NCBI RefSeq assembly: GCF_049537155.1
Contig: NZ_JBMVQZ010000016.1
Span: 1 to 64,000 of the forward strand
Source of the DNA: Limisphaera sp049537155
GTDB taxonomy: Bacteria; Verrucomicrobiota; Verrucomicrobiia; Limisphaerales; Limisphaeraceae
DNA length: 64,000 nucleotides
Direction: 5' to 3'
Part shown: piece by piece, positions 46,161-55,565 of the stretch
How the letters are laid out: each line of letters opens with the position of its first letter
Numbering within the stretch: the stretch's first letter is position 1
Translations under genes and position numbers: made by a program
Notes under the pieces: generated by a model
Database searches by the model: none
What the model saw: the letters and a program-made list of their open reading frames with translations, nothing else
Told to the model about the DNA's origin: nothing

Positions 46161-49100
46161 TCACGGGCCCATGCGCAGCCGGAAGAACCCGCCGGATCCG
46201 TCGAGCGGCAGGTTCACCCGGTAATGATCCCCGTCGAGAACCGGCATCACCTGCACTGGCACCCATTGCACCGGTGGCGTGAGCGTGTCGGCCCGCTCCA
46301 GCACCACGTTGCCCGCTGTCACCGGCCAGCGCAATTCGAGCTGACCGTTGGTCACCCGGGCGCGCAATTCGGTACCTGTGACGGTCGTGCGCACGGTGGC
46401 GACGTTGTTGGCCTTGGCCGGGTCATCGGTGGCCGAGCCCACATCCACCCGGACCGGGAATTCACCCGCCACAGCCGGGCGAACCGTCACACGCACCATC
46501 ATGCCTGCGCCCGCGCCCAGGTTACCCAGGTCACGGAAGATTAGCTGGTTACCCTGCTGGAGATACACACCGGGCGCGGTCTGCACCACGGCGAACCCTG
46601 CCGGCAACCGGTTGGTCAGGGTGACACGCTCCGCGGTGGCCGGTCCGTGATTGGTGATCCAGGCGGTGTAACTGACCAACCCGCCCAAGGCGACCGGATC
46701 CGGTTCATCCGCGAGGAAGACCTCCAGGTCGGCGCGCGGCGACAGGACCTCGACCTGGAGGTCGGCCGTGTTGTTGCCGGGGTGCGACTCTGCCTGAGCC
46801 GACCATGCACCCACCGTCCAGCTCAACACGCCCGGGTTGTCCGAACGCAGCACGAGTGTCGCCCGGGCATCCTGATCCATGGCCAAGTCGCCAACCGACC
46901 ACCGTACGGTGCCGTTGTTGGTCTGGATCTGCCCCTGAGTGACCTGACTGCTCACCAGGACGGCGCCCTCCGGCACCAGGTTGGTGAGGTTGACACCGGT
47001 CACGTCCCACGGACCGTGGTTCCTCACCTGCAGGGTCAACACCCAGTTGCTGCCCACCACCGTGCTGGCGGCTGTTTCGGCCGTCACGGAGAGATCCGCC
47101 TCCGGCAGGAACCGCCCGCTGGTCGTGATCTGCAGGAGCCAGCCGTTCCGGATGTGCCCGGACTGGGCGGGAGCGTCATCCCGGATGAAGAGCCGCCATT
47201 GCCCGTTCGGGTTCGTGTCGTTGAACGCCGACAAGCTGGTGGCGTAGGGCGGTTCGGGCGCGGGCACATCCAGGAGGTCGAAGGCGCCGTAGTTGGTGGG
47301 CTTGAACGTCCCGCTCACCAACGGGGCCGTCTCCGGCAACGGCTGGGCCGCCGCGTCGTCCAAGGTGAGGGTCACGTTGGTCACCCAGTAACCGGCACCC
47401 GCATCGGACATCACCATCACCTTCCCGCCCGCGGGGCTCACCAGCAGCATGTCAATGTCGCTGGGCCGCGCATGGTGCAGGTTGGTGAGCGTCACCACGG
47501 TCTTGCTGACCACGCCCACCAGGCCCGTGACGCTGATGACCGACGGATACGGCACCGCCGCGGCGTCGTCGCGGATTTCGATTTGCGCCGTGTTGGAGAA
47601 GGTGGCGGTCCGTGTGCCGACCAGATAGCTGAACGTCACCCGGCCCAGGTCAAGGTCACCGTCCCTGACGAGGAAGACCGCGCGGACCAGGCTGCCGTTG
47701 GTTCCCTGGACGGTGAAGCTGTAGTCCCGGGACACCGAGGGGCCGTTCGGTGCGAGGGCGCCGTAACTACGGGCCGGCCCGGGCTGGACCACGCCGTTGG
47801 TGGCCAGCAGCGTGGCCACCACATTGCCCAGGGGCACCGTGCCGGCGTTGCGCATGGCGAAACGGACCGTGACGCGTTCGCCCGGATCGAGCGCGCCATT
47901 GCCGTTGGGATCGCTGAGCAACTTCGATCCGGCCGGAACCACCACCCCGCCATCGTTGTCCACGATCGTCACCGTGGCCGATTCGGGCGCCACCAAAGTG
48001 GCCGGGCCGGTCACGTTGAACAATCGGACACTGAAGCTTTCGGTCCCTTCCTCGTCCGTGTCATCCAGCACAGACACCGTCAGAGTCTGCCTCGCCACCC
48101 CGTTGGTGAAGTTCAGACGACCGGAAGCCTGCACGTAATCCTGCCCGGCGCGGGCCGAGCCATCCTCGGTCCGCCATTCCACCGACACCGGGGTGTCGAG
48201 CACGCCGGTCCGTTCGACGGTGAGCGTCACGCTGACGCCGCCTTCGGAGATCGTGTAGGCGGGTTCGAGGAACCGCAACCCGGCGTCGTCATCCACAATG
48301 CTGATCGTGGCGGTGGAGGGCTCCACCACCGAGGAGTTGCTGTCCGGGTTGACCAGCTGGAAGGCGAAGGTCTCGGTTTCCTCCACAAGGGTGTCGTCCA
48401 AAATGGGCACCACCACCTGTTTCATGGATTCGCCGTTGGTAAACACGAGCGTGCCGGCCGTGGTGGCGAAGTCCTGCCCGGCCACGGCCGAACCACCAAC
48501 GGTCGTGTACCCCACGCTGTTGGTGCCGTGCAACGAACCGACCCGGATCACCTCCACGACCACGTTGGTGGCCAGGCCATTGGTGTGACTCTCCGCGACC
48601 GTGTACCGGTTTGTCGCGAGCTTGAACCCGGCATCATTGTCCAGGATGACCCCGACCGCCGTGGGTTGGATGATCTCCGTCCCCGGGCTGGGCTGCAGCA
48701 GGCGCAGCCGGAAGGTTTCATCGCCCTCGACCAACCGATCCTCCAGCAGCGGCACGCTCACCGACTTGAGCGACTCACCCGGAGCGAAGCTCAAACTGCC
48801 GCTGGTGGCGACATAGTCCCTGCCGGCCGTGGCGCTCTCGTCCTCGGTGGTGTAACTGACCTGAACCGCCCGGTTGGTGTCACCGACGCGACGGACCAGG
48901 AAGGTCAGGCCTCCGTCCGCTTCGGATGCCAGGAACGTGGGCGCGGCGAAGCCGAAGCCGAGCTCGTCGTCGGCAATCGTCACGACGGCATTGGTCGGGC
49001 CCTGCAGGCGGGCGCCACCGGTCACGTTGGTCAGCACCAGGAGGAAGGTTTCCTCGCCCTCGACCAGGCTGTCGTTGAGGATCGGTATCAGGATGACCTT

Positions 49101-52100
49101 GTTGGTCTCGCCGTCTCCGAAGGTCACGAACCCGCCCGAACGAACAAAGTCCAGTCCGGCCGTGGCGGTGATCTCGCGCGTCTCGTATCCCACGGTGACG
49201 ACGCCGCTGCGACCGTTGGTCCGGACCAACGGGATGGCCACCTGACCGGCGGCTTCACCGGCCCACACGTTGCTCTGGACGAGTCGGATTTCGCCCGGCG
49301 CACGTTCGTCGTCCAGGATGGTCAACGTGGCCTCGAACGGACTGACCAGGAACCCGCCGGTCACGTTGGTGAGGGCCATGGTCACGGTTTCCTCGCCCTC
49401 GGGTTGTGCATCGTCCAAGATCGGGATGAAGACAAACCGGGTGGTCTCACCGGGCAGGAACGTCAGGGTGTTGGTCAGATGCACGAAGTCCGTTCCCGCG
49501 GTGGCAGTTCCGTTCGTGGTGGTGGTGAAATCCACGACCGTGGTCCGCTCCAAGTTGCCCTGCCGTTGGATCGTGATGCGGGCCAGCCCACCCGCCACGT
49601 TCTCGCTCACGGCAAAATTCGGCTGCGAGAACGAAACGCCCGTGTCATCGCTGACAATCTGGACCTCGGCAATCGGCTGGTTCCCCAGGGCCAATCCCGG
49701 CGCACCGGCCGGCGAAAGGTTGGTGATGCTCACCCAGAAGCTGCGAGCCGGGTTGAGCTCGAAGTCGTCCACCAGCGGGATCTGGACTTCGGCAAACACC
49801 TCCGCTTGCGGGAAAGCAACCTCGTAACTTCCGCCGACGTAGTGAACTTGGTTGGTGGCAGTCCCGTCCGCGGTGGCGAACCGGGCCCGTACCGGCTGGC
49901 CGTCAGGTGCGTTGGCGGTGCCGCCACGCCGCCGGAGGGTCACCACGGCATTTGTCTGGTCCTCCCAGACCACGAACCTGCCCTTGGCGAATTCGATCCG
50001 GCCGCTGCCGGAGACGGAGCCACCGTAGATCCGGGCCAGCCGGCGCCGGGGTTGTCCATCGTAGGTTTCGAATCCGCCGCCCAAGATGATCTTCCCGTCC
50101 GGCTGGACCAGTACCGCAGCCACGAATGCATCGGCACCGGCGCCGAAATTGATGCTCGGATCGGCCGAACCGTCGGGATTGAGCCTGGTGATCCCGCCGC
50201 GGGTCACGCCGTTGCAATGCCGGAAGGCGCCGCCCACGACAATTCTCAGATCCCGCTGCAATGCCAGGGCCCAGACCGTGTCATCCGCGCCGGCGCCCGG
50301 ATCGAAGGTCGCGTCCACGTCCCCGTTGTCCAGCAACCGCGCCAGACGGACCCGCGTCTGACCGTTGACGTTGGTGAACGAGCCCCCGATGACGATCCGT
50401 CCATCCGGTTGGAGCAGGACGGCACGAACGGCTCCATCGGGGCCTGTCCCCACGCGGAACGTGGGATCCACGCTGCCATCCGGATTCAGTCGCACGATGC
50501 CCGGGCTGGTCCGGCCGTTGAACTCTGTGAACTCACCTGCCACCAGGATCTTGCCGGCATGAACGCTGTTGGTGGGGTAGGCAACCACCGCGTAGACGGT
50601 GCCGTTGGCACCCGTGCCCGGATCGAAACTGGTGTCCAATGCACCGTTGGCGAGCAGCCGGGCCACACCTCTCCTCCCCACGCCGCGATAGGTCGCGAAC
50701 GCCCCGCCCACAACCATCCGGGGTTGACCCTGCCACCAGCTTTCAGCCAGGGCGAACACCGGCTGGTCCGGTCCACTACCCGGATCGAATGTGGTATCCA
50801 CCACACCATTGGTCTGAACCCGGGCGAGGAATGGTCGGGCAAGGCCGTTGACCTGGCTGAATGCACCGCCGATCACGATCCGGCCGTCAGCCTGGGGGAG
50901 CAGGGCATTCACCGCGCCATTGACAGAGGCGGAAAAGCTCGGATCCAGCGACCCGTCCCCTCCGTTCAACCGCACCAAGCGCAGGCGGATGGCGTCGTTG
51001 GCCAGGGTGAAATCACCCGCGACCAACAACTTGCCGTCCGGCTGCAATCCGAGCGCCAGGACGGCGTCATTGAAGTGACCCGATCCGAACAGCGTGTCCA
51101 ACTCGCCAGCCGGCTCGTTTACACTTTCATCGTCCACGATCCTCAGGATCGCCGTGGCCGGCTGGCCCAGCGCCGAACCCGGGTTGGCCCCGGAAAGGGT
51201 CAGTGTGACAAAACGGTCAGCCGCATCCGCAAACGGGCCGTCCAAGATCTGGATCTCGAAACTCTTGGCCGTCTCGCCGGGACCGAAGCTCAAGCTGCCG
51301 TTGGTGGGCACAAAATCCGTGAAGGGCACTGCCGTGCCCGGTTCGGCCCGGAAATTCACGGTGACCGATCCCGCCGCACCGTCCGTTCGCACCACCGTGA
51401 TCAGGGCTTTCCCACCGTTCTCGTTGACGCGGTACTCGGCGTAGGGGAAGGCCACGAATCCCACCCGGTCGTCGTTGGTAATCCACAGCGTACCGACCGC
51501 TTGCGGGCCGAGTGCGCCGGGATTCGGCACGCCGTTCAACATCGGATCCATCAACCGAAGCACGACCGTTTCGTCCGGTTCGATCGCGCCATCATCCACC
51601 AGCGAGACCCAGAAAGTCTTCGGCGAGACATCTCCGTGGGCCCAGGTGAGAACCGTGCTCACCGGCAGGTAGTCGGAGCCGGCCGTGGCGGTGCCGTCCT
51701 CGGTAACCGCGGTCACCGTGAGGGTCCCGCTGCTGCTGCCACGGCGTGTGACCGTGACCTGAACCCGGCCTGATCCCTCCAATCCACCCACCACGGGCGG
51801 ATCAAAGTTCAGCCGGCCACCGGGCGTGTCGTCATCCACGATGGTCAACACCGTGTTGCTGATTCCGCCCACCGCGACACCAATCAACCGCAGGCGCACG
51901 GTCTCATCCGGCTCGACCTGGCTGTCGTTGAAGATGGGAATGACAAAGGTCTGGTTGGTCACACCGTTGAGGAACGTCAGGGTGCCCGAACGCGGCTGGT
52001 AATCCGTGTTCGGCGTGGCTGTTCCGCCGGGCATGACCTCATACTGACAGGTCAGTGTGCCGAAGCTGCCGTTGGTGCGGATGACGGTGATGACGGCCTG

Positions 52101-55100
52101 TCCGGCGCTTTCCAGCACCACGAAGTTCGTGGAGGCAAAGCCCAGCACACCGGCCTGTTTGTCATCGTCCACGATGTTGAGCGGCGCCCGGGACCGTCCG
52201 AGCGCCCCGCCCAGTGGAATGTTCTCCCCGCCCAGGAAGAAGACATCGGCAAAGGTCGGGCTGGCCAGCCGGAAGGTCGTGTTCCGGTCGCCCTGGCTGA
52301 TCTGATCGTTCAGGATGGTGATGTTCAGCCAGCCCTCACGGTAATTGAAAAAGCGCTGGCCGAAGATGGAGGTCGGCACGAAGTTGTCGCCGAACAACCC
52401 GTCGCTCATCATCCGGGTCGTGGCGCCGGGCTCGTTTGCCGGCCAGGGTGCCTGCCAGGATGTCAGGTAAATCGGCGGCACGGCGTTGTAGATGTAATCG
52501 GTGCCGCTTCGTGCCAGCCCGTCCTCCACCTCGAAATTGGCGCTCAGATAGCCGAGGGCGCCGTTGGTTCGAACCAGGTCCACCGACAACATGGACTGGT
52601 TTTCGTTGGCGGTGTAGGAACTCCGGGCAAAGCCAATGTTGCCGGGTCCGGGTGTTTCGCCGCCCACCAGGCGGGCGACATTGGACCGGTTGCGCACGCC
52701 ATCGCGGGACTTGTGCTCGATCCATAGGTTGGGATCCCCGTTGGCCTCCGGCCGGACCAGCGCGGATGCCTGGCCGCCACCCACCTTGTCAAACAGCCCC
52801 GCAATGAGGACGTTGCCGTCGCTCTGGATCTTCGTGGCGAAGACAATGCCGCGCGGGTCGGCGAATCGCGCCCGGAACAGTCCCGCGAACTGGTTGTAGG
52901 CAGTATCGAGGAAGGTCGTGTCCAACGTGCCGTCCTCGTACAACCGGGCGAAGCTCCGGCGCGGCGTGCCGTTGTAAGTATCGAAGCTGCCGCCGATGTA
53001 GATCCGGCCCCCGGCCAGTTCAATGGCGTAGACCGGACCATCCGTGCCGGTGCTGCCCGGATCGAAGGCCGGGTCCAACGCGCCGCCGGCCGTCAACCGC
53101 GCCAGATTGTTTCGCGGCTGCAGATTCACACTCGAGAACTCTCCGCCGATGAGCACGCGGCCGTCCGGTTGCCGCCGGATCGCGAACACGCGACCATCGG
53201 TACCTGCACCGGGATTGAAAGTGGCGTCGAGACGACCGTCATCCAGGAGACGCGCGATCCCGCCGCGCACCACGCCGGACACACGATAGAACTCGCCGCC
53301 GATCAGCAACCGGCCGTCCGGCTGCAGTTCCAGCGCCCAGACCGGACCGTCCGGTCCCACGCCGGGATCAAAACCCGTGTCCACGGAACCGTCACGGTTC
53401 AGCCGAGCCACGTACGGGCGCGGGATGCCGTTGACCGCGGTGAACTCACCGCCGATGTAAACCTTGCCATCCGGGGCCACCGCCACGGCCCACACCGCGC
53501 CGTTCGGCCCGTCGGCCGGGTCGAAGGTCGGGTCCAACGAACCGTTGGCGTTGATCCGCGCCACGCCCACCCGACGTTGCCCGTTGTAGGAGGCGAATCC
53601 GCCGCCGATGACCCATTGGCCACCGGGTGAAGCCGCAATGGCGGCGATGAAGGCGTCTGCGCCGGTGCCGGGGCTGAAACTGGTGTCCAGGGAACCGTCC
53701 ACGTTCAACCGTGCGATCCTGGACCTGCCGATGGTGTTGTACGAGGTGAAGTCACCCACGATGATGGCCCGGTTGTCGGACTGCAGCGCCAGGTCGTACA
53801 CCACCCCGTCGGTACCGGGGTTGGGCAGGTTCGGCGGCGAGGTGGTGACCGCCGGCACCATCGTCGCTCCAAAATCCGGATTGTAAAACTGGTCCACCGA
53901 CCCGGCCGGCGGGTCGCGATCGTCGAACAGGATGGTTACCGTGGTCTGGTTGATGGTTCCGACCAGCGTGGGTCGGTTGTCCACGTTGCGGTACAGGAAC
54001 AACTGAAAGTCCTCATTGAATTCCGTCAGTGTGTCGTTGGTCACGATCAACTCGATTTCCTTCACACGAAAGTCGTCCTGGCCCCAGTCCAAGCTCCCCC
54101 CTCCGGGGAAGCTGTAATTCCCGAGCACCTCGAAGTCCGAGTTGGTGCCGTGGATGCCAATGGGATCGTCCGGGGGCGTCGGTGTGGCACAATCGGAGCC
54201 AGGTTGAAGGGGGAATATGTTGTTGTCCAACTCGGCCGGATCCGCCTGGTCCCCGGATCCCAGGAAGTTGTTCACGCGATACCGGAGGGTGACCGATTCG
54301 CGGTTGGTGCCGGAGCGCATTACCCCGATCCGGACCCTGGCATAATATTCGTTCACGTCCTCGGGCGTCCGGTACGCCACCCGGGTGAAATTGAAGATGG
54401 CATTCGTGGGCTGGAACAGCAGGTCGGGAGGATCATTCGTGCCGATGGCCTGAAAGTTGCGCTGCCAAACTGGATCAATGTCGGTGTCCAAGATGCGTAC
54501 CAGGATGCGGCCAAAGGCACCGTCCACACGTGGCGGGGCCACCTCGAGCGATTCATTCGGATCCGGGCGTGCATTGGACAAAACGACAGCAAAGGACCGG
54601 TTCGTGTTCGGCAGCATGTCATCCGGCACGATCCGAATCAGAATCCGCTTGGTCATCTCGCCATGATCAAACACCAGGGTTCCCTGTACGGGGATGAAAT
54701 CCTGGAATGCGACCGCCGGGATTTCCTGCCCCGGTACGAGGACCTCGTCCTCGGCAATCTCCTCGGTGGCGTAATCCACGAGCATCCGTCCGCTGGCGCC
54801 TCCCACGCGCGTGACGGTCACCAGCACACCGGGCACTCCGAACCGGTAATAGGTCTCGACAGTGCTGGCGTCTTCCGTGGCCAAACTCTCCCATTCCGAA
54901 CAATGAACCACCGGGACCTGCCGCGGACCCTCCGGAGTCAGGGCTGTGGCGATATCCTCAGTGGCAAATCGAAAGACACCCCCCGAATGATAGGCCCAAC
55001 TCAGGATGACGTCCGCGCCGGCCTGCGGCAGCAGGCCAAGCTTCAGGCCGACGGCGATGTAATAGGTGCGACCCTCCTCCGCATGGAACCGGAGTGCACT

Positions 55101-55547
55101 GGGCCGGCCTGTCAGAAAGCCGAACAGCGAACCCAGGTTTCCGTAGGGCGTTTTGGCATATGCTACCGGCGGCGCATCGTCATTTGCCGCCACCTGCCGC
55201 AGCTGTTGCAGGGTCTCACCCGTATAAACGGCCAGCACCGTGTCCGGCCCACCCGGGCTGGCCAGGGTGTCCCAGGTCACCTCCCCGCTGCGCGGTGCGG
55301 TCCAGCGGTACCAAATCGAGGGGACGGGGAATCCGGCATGACTGGGCTCGCCGATTTCGAACGTCGCCTGATCCAGGCTGCCCTCGACCGTGCCGTGGAT
55401 GCCTGTCAGTTCCTCGGCGGCAGTGAAGTTGTCGTTGGCCGGCTGGGCCCATGAGGCAACCGACCAGCCAAACGCCAACCCGCAGACGAGCCACTGCGTC
55501 CAGCGGCGGGTCCAGCCGTTTCCGGGCTTACCTGTCAATCTCCTCAT
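46161..55547 (-). CDS. Giant secreted Calx-beta / delta-60 repeat protein
   Basis: A 3128-aa exported protein. A signal peptide (about 1-35, cleavage before QPANDNF) is followed by a PANDNF-type beta domain (about 36-190) and Calx-beta units. Two blocks of delta-60 repeats occur at about 575-935 and 1480-1845; each unit reads like VYALALQPDGKILVGGxF, then a ARLNxDGSLDxxFDPGxGxDG turn, and may fold as a beta-propeller. Further Calx-beta domains fill about 935-1480 and 1850-2530, with the recurring GTATAGxDYxxxxGTLTFxxGE and VDDxxxExxE motifs that bind calcium. A P-domain-like unit lies near 2645-2810, DUF11 repeats at 2820-3050, and the tail ends GGFFRLRMGP. No catalytic motif was seen. An adhesin or structural surface role is an inference. 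It is 18 nt after the 987-aa gene. Confidence 0.85.
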   Translation of the reverse strand: MRRLTGKPGNGWTRRWTQWLVCGLAFGWSVASWAQPANDNFTAAEELTGIHGTVEGSLDQATFEIGEPSHAGFPVPSIWYRWTAPRSGEVTWDTLASPGGPDTVLAVYTGETLQQLRQVAANDDAPPVAYAKTPYGNLGSLFGFLTGRPSALRFHAEEGRTYYIAVGLKLGLLPQAGADVILSWAYHSGGVFRFATEDIATALTPEGPRQVPVVHCSEWESLATEDASTVETYYRFGVPGVLVTVTRVGGASGRMLVDYATEEIAEDEVLVPGQEIPAVAFQDFIPVQGTLVFDHGEMTKRILIRIVPDDMLPNTNRSFAVVLSNARPDPNESLEVAPPRVDGAFGRILVRILDTDIDPVWQRNFQAIGTNDPPDLLFQPTNAIFNFTRVAYRTPEDVNEYYARVRIGVMRSGTNRESVTLRYRVNNFLGSGDQADPAELDNNIFPLQPGSDCATPTPPDDPIGIHGTNSDFEVLGNYSFPGGGSLDWGQDDFRVKEIELIVTNDTLTEFNEDFQLFLYRNVDNRPTLVGTINQTTVTILFDDRDPPAGSVDQFYNPDFGATMVPAVTTSPPNLPNPGTDGVVYDLALQSDNRAIIVGDFTSYNTIGRSRIARLNVDGSLDTSFSPGTGADAFIAAIAASPGGQWVIGGGFASYNGQRRVGVARINANGSLDPTFDPADGPNGAVWAVAVAPDGKVYIGGEFTAVNGIPRPYVARLNRDGSVDTGFDPGVGPDGPVWALELQPDGRLLIGGEFYRVSGVVRGGIARLLDDGRLDATFNPGAGTDGRVFAIRRQPDGRVLIGGEFSSVNLQPRNNLARLTAGGALDPAFDPGSTGTDGPVYAIELAGGRIYIGGSFDTYNGTPRRSFARLYEDGTLDTTFLDTAYNQFAGLFRARFADPRGIVFATKIQSDGNVLIAGLFDKVGGGQASALVRPEANGDPNLWIEHKSRDGVRNRSNVARLVGGETPGPGNIGFARSSYTANENQSMLSVDLVRTNGALGYLSANFEVEDGLARSGTDYIYNAVPPIYLTSWQAPWPANEPGATTRMMSDGLFGDNFVPTSIFGQRFFNYREGWLNITILNDQISQGDRNTTFRLASPTFADVFFLGGENIPLGGALGRSRAPLNIVDDDKQAGVLGFASTNFVVLESAGQAVITVIRTNGSFGTLTCQYEVMPGGTATPNTDYQPRSGTLTFLNGVTNQTFVIPIFNDSQVEPDETVRLRLIGVAVGGISNTVLTIVDDDTPGGRLNFDPPVVGGLEGSGRVQVTVTRRGSSSGTLTVTAVTEDGTATAGSDYLPVSTVLTWAHGDVSPKTFWVSLVDDGAIEPDETVVLRLMDPMLNGVPNPGALGPQAVGTLWITNDDRVGFVAFPYAEYRVNENGGKALITVVRTDGAAGSVTVNFRAEPGTAVPFTDFVPTNGSLSFGPGETAKSFEIQILDGPFADAADRFVTLTLSGANPGSALGQPATAILRIVDDESVNEPAGELDTLFGSGHFNDAVLALGLQPDGKLLVAGDFTLANDAIRLRLVRLNGGDGSLDPSFSASVNGAVNALLPQADGRIVIGGAFSQVNGLARPFLARVQTNGVVDTTFDPGSGPDQPVFALAESWWQGQPRMVVGGAFATYRGVGRRGVARLLANGALDTSFDPGTGANGTVYAVVAYPTNSVHAGKILVAGEFTEFNGRTSPGIVRLNPDGSVDPTFRVGTGPDGAVRAVLLQPDGRIVIGGSFTNVNGQTRVRLARLLDNGDVDATFDPGAGADDTVWALALQRDLRIVVGGAFRHCNGVTRGGITRLNPDGSADPSINFGAGADAFVAAVLVQPDGKIILGGGFETYDGQPRRRLARIYGGSVSGSGRIEFAKGRFVVWEDQTNAVVTLRRRGGTANAPDGQPVRARFATADGTATNQVHYVGGSYEVAFPQAEVFAEVQIPLVDDFELNPARSFWVSITNLSPAGAPGLALGNQPIAEVQIVSDDTGVSFSQPNFAVSENVAGGLARITIQRQGNLERTTVVDFTTTTNGTATAGTDFVHLTNTLTFLPGETTRFVFIPILDDAQPEGEETVTMALTNVTGGFLVSPFEATLTILDDERAPGEIRLVQSNVWAGEAAGQVAIPLVRTNGRSGVVTVGYETREITATAGLDFVRSGGFVTFGDGETNKVILIPILNDSLVEGEETFLLVLTNVTGGARLQGPTNAVVTIADDELGFGFAAPTFLASEADGGLTFLVRRVGDTNRAVQVSYTTEDESATAGRDYVATSGSLSFAPGESLKSVSVPLLEDRLVEGDETFRLRLLQPSPGTEIIQPTAVGVILDNDAGFKLATNRYTVAESHTNGLATNVVVEVIRVGSLHGTNSVGYTTVGGSAVAGQDFATTAGTLVFTNGESMKQVVVPILDDTLVEETETFAFQLVNPDSNSSVVEPSTATISIVDDDAGLRFLEPAYTISEGGVSVTLTVERTGVLDTPVSVEWRTEDGSARAGQDYVQASGRLNFTNGVARQTLTVSVLDDTDEEGTESFSVRLFNVTGPATLVAPESATVTIVDNDGGVVVPAGSKLLSDPNGNGALDPGERVTVRFAMRNAGTVPLGNVVATLLATNGVVQPGPARSYGALAPNGPSVSRDYSFTVQGTNGSLVRAVFLVRDGDLDLGRVTFSYLVGTRTATFSNTAQIEIRDDAAAVPYPSVISVTGLVGVVSKTVVTLTNLHHARPSDIDMLLVSPAGGKVMVMSDAGAGYWVTNVTLTLDDAAAQPLPETAPLVSGTFKPTNYGAFDLLDVPAPEPPYATSLSAFNDTNPNGQWRLFIRDDAPAQSGHIRNGWLLQITTSGRFLPEADLSVTAETAASTVVGSNWVLTLQVRNHGPWDVTGVNLTNLVPEGAVLVSSQVTQGQIQTNNGTVRWSVGDLAMDQDARATLVLRSDNPGVLSWTVGAWSAQAESHPGNNTADLQVEVLSPRADLEVFLADEPDPVALGGLVSYTAWITNHGPATAERVTLTNRLPAGFAVVQTAPGVYLQQGNQLIFRDLGNLGAGAGMMVRVTVRPAVAGEFPVRVDVGSATDDPAKANNVATVRTTVTGTELRARVTNGQLELRWPVTAGNVVLERADTLTPPVQWVPVQVMPVLDGDHYRVNLPLDGSGGFFRLRMGP

Positions 55548-55565
55548 AGTTCAGACGAAAATCGG

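Noticed and set aside
46647..51773. 1708-aa open frame on the + strand opposite the giant secreted protein gene
   Set aside because: It is an antisense shadow produced by the high GC content and codon bias of the - strand gene, with no motif, no ribosome binding site and His/Arg/Gly-rich composition.
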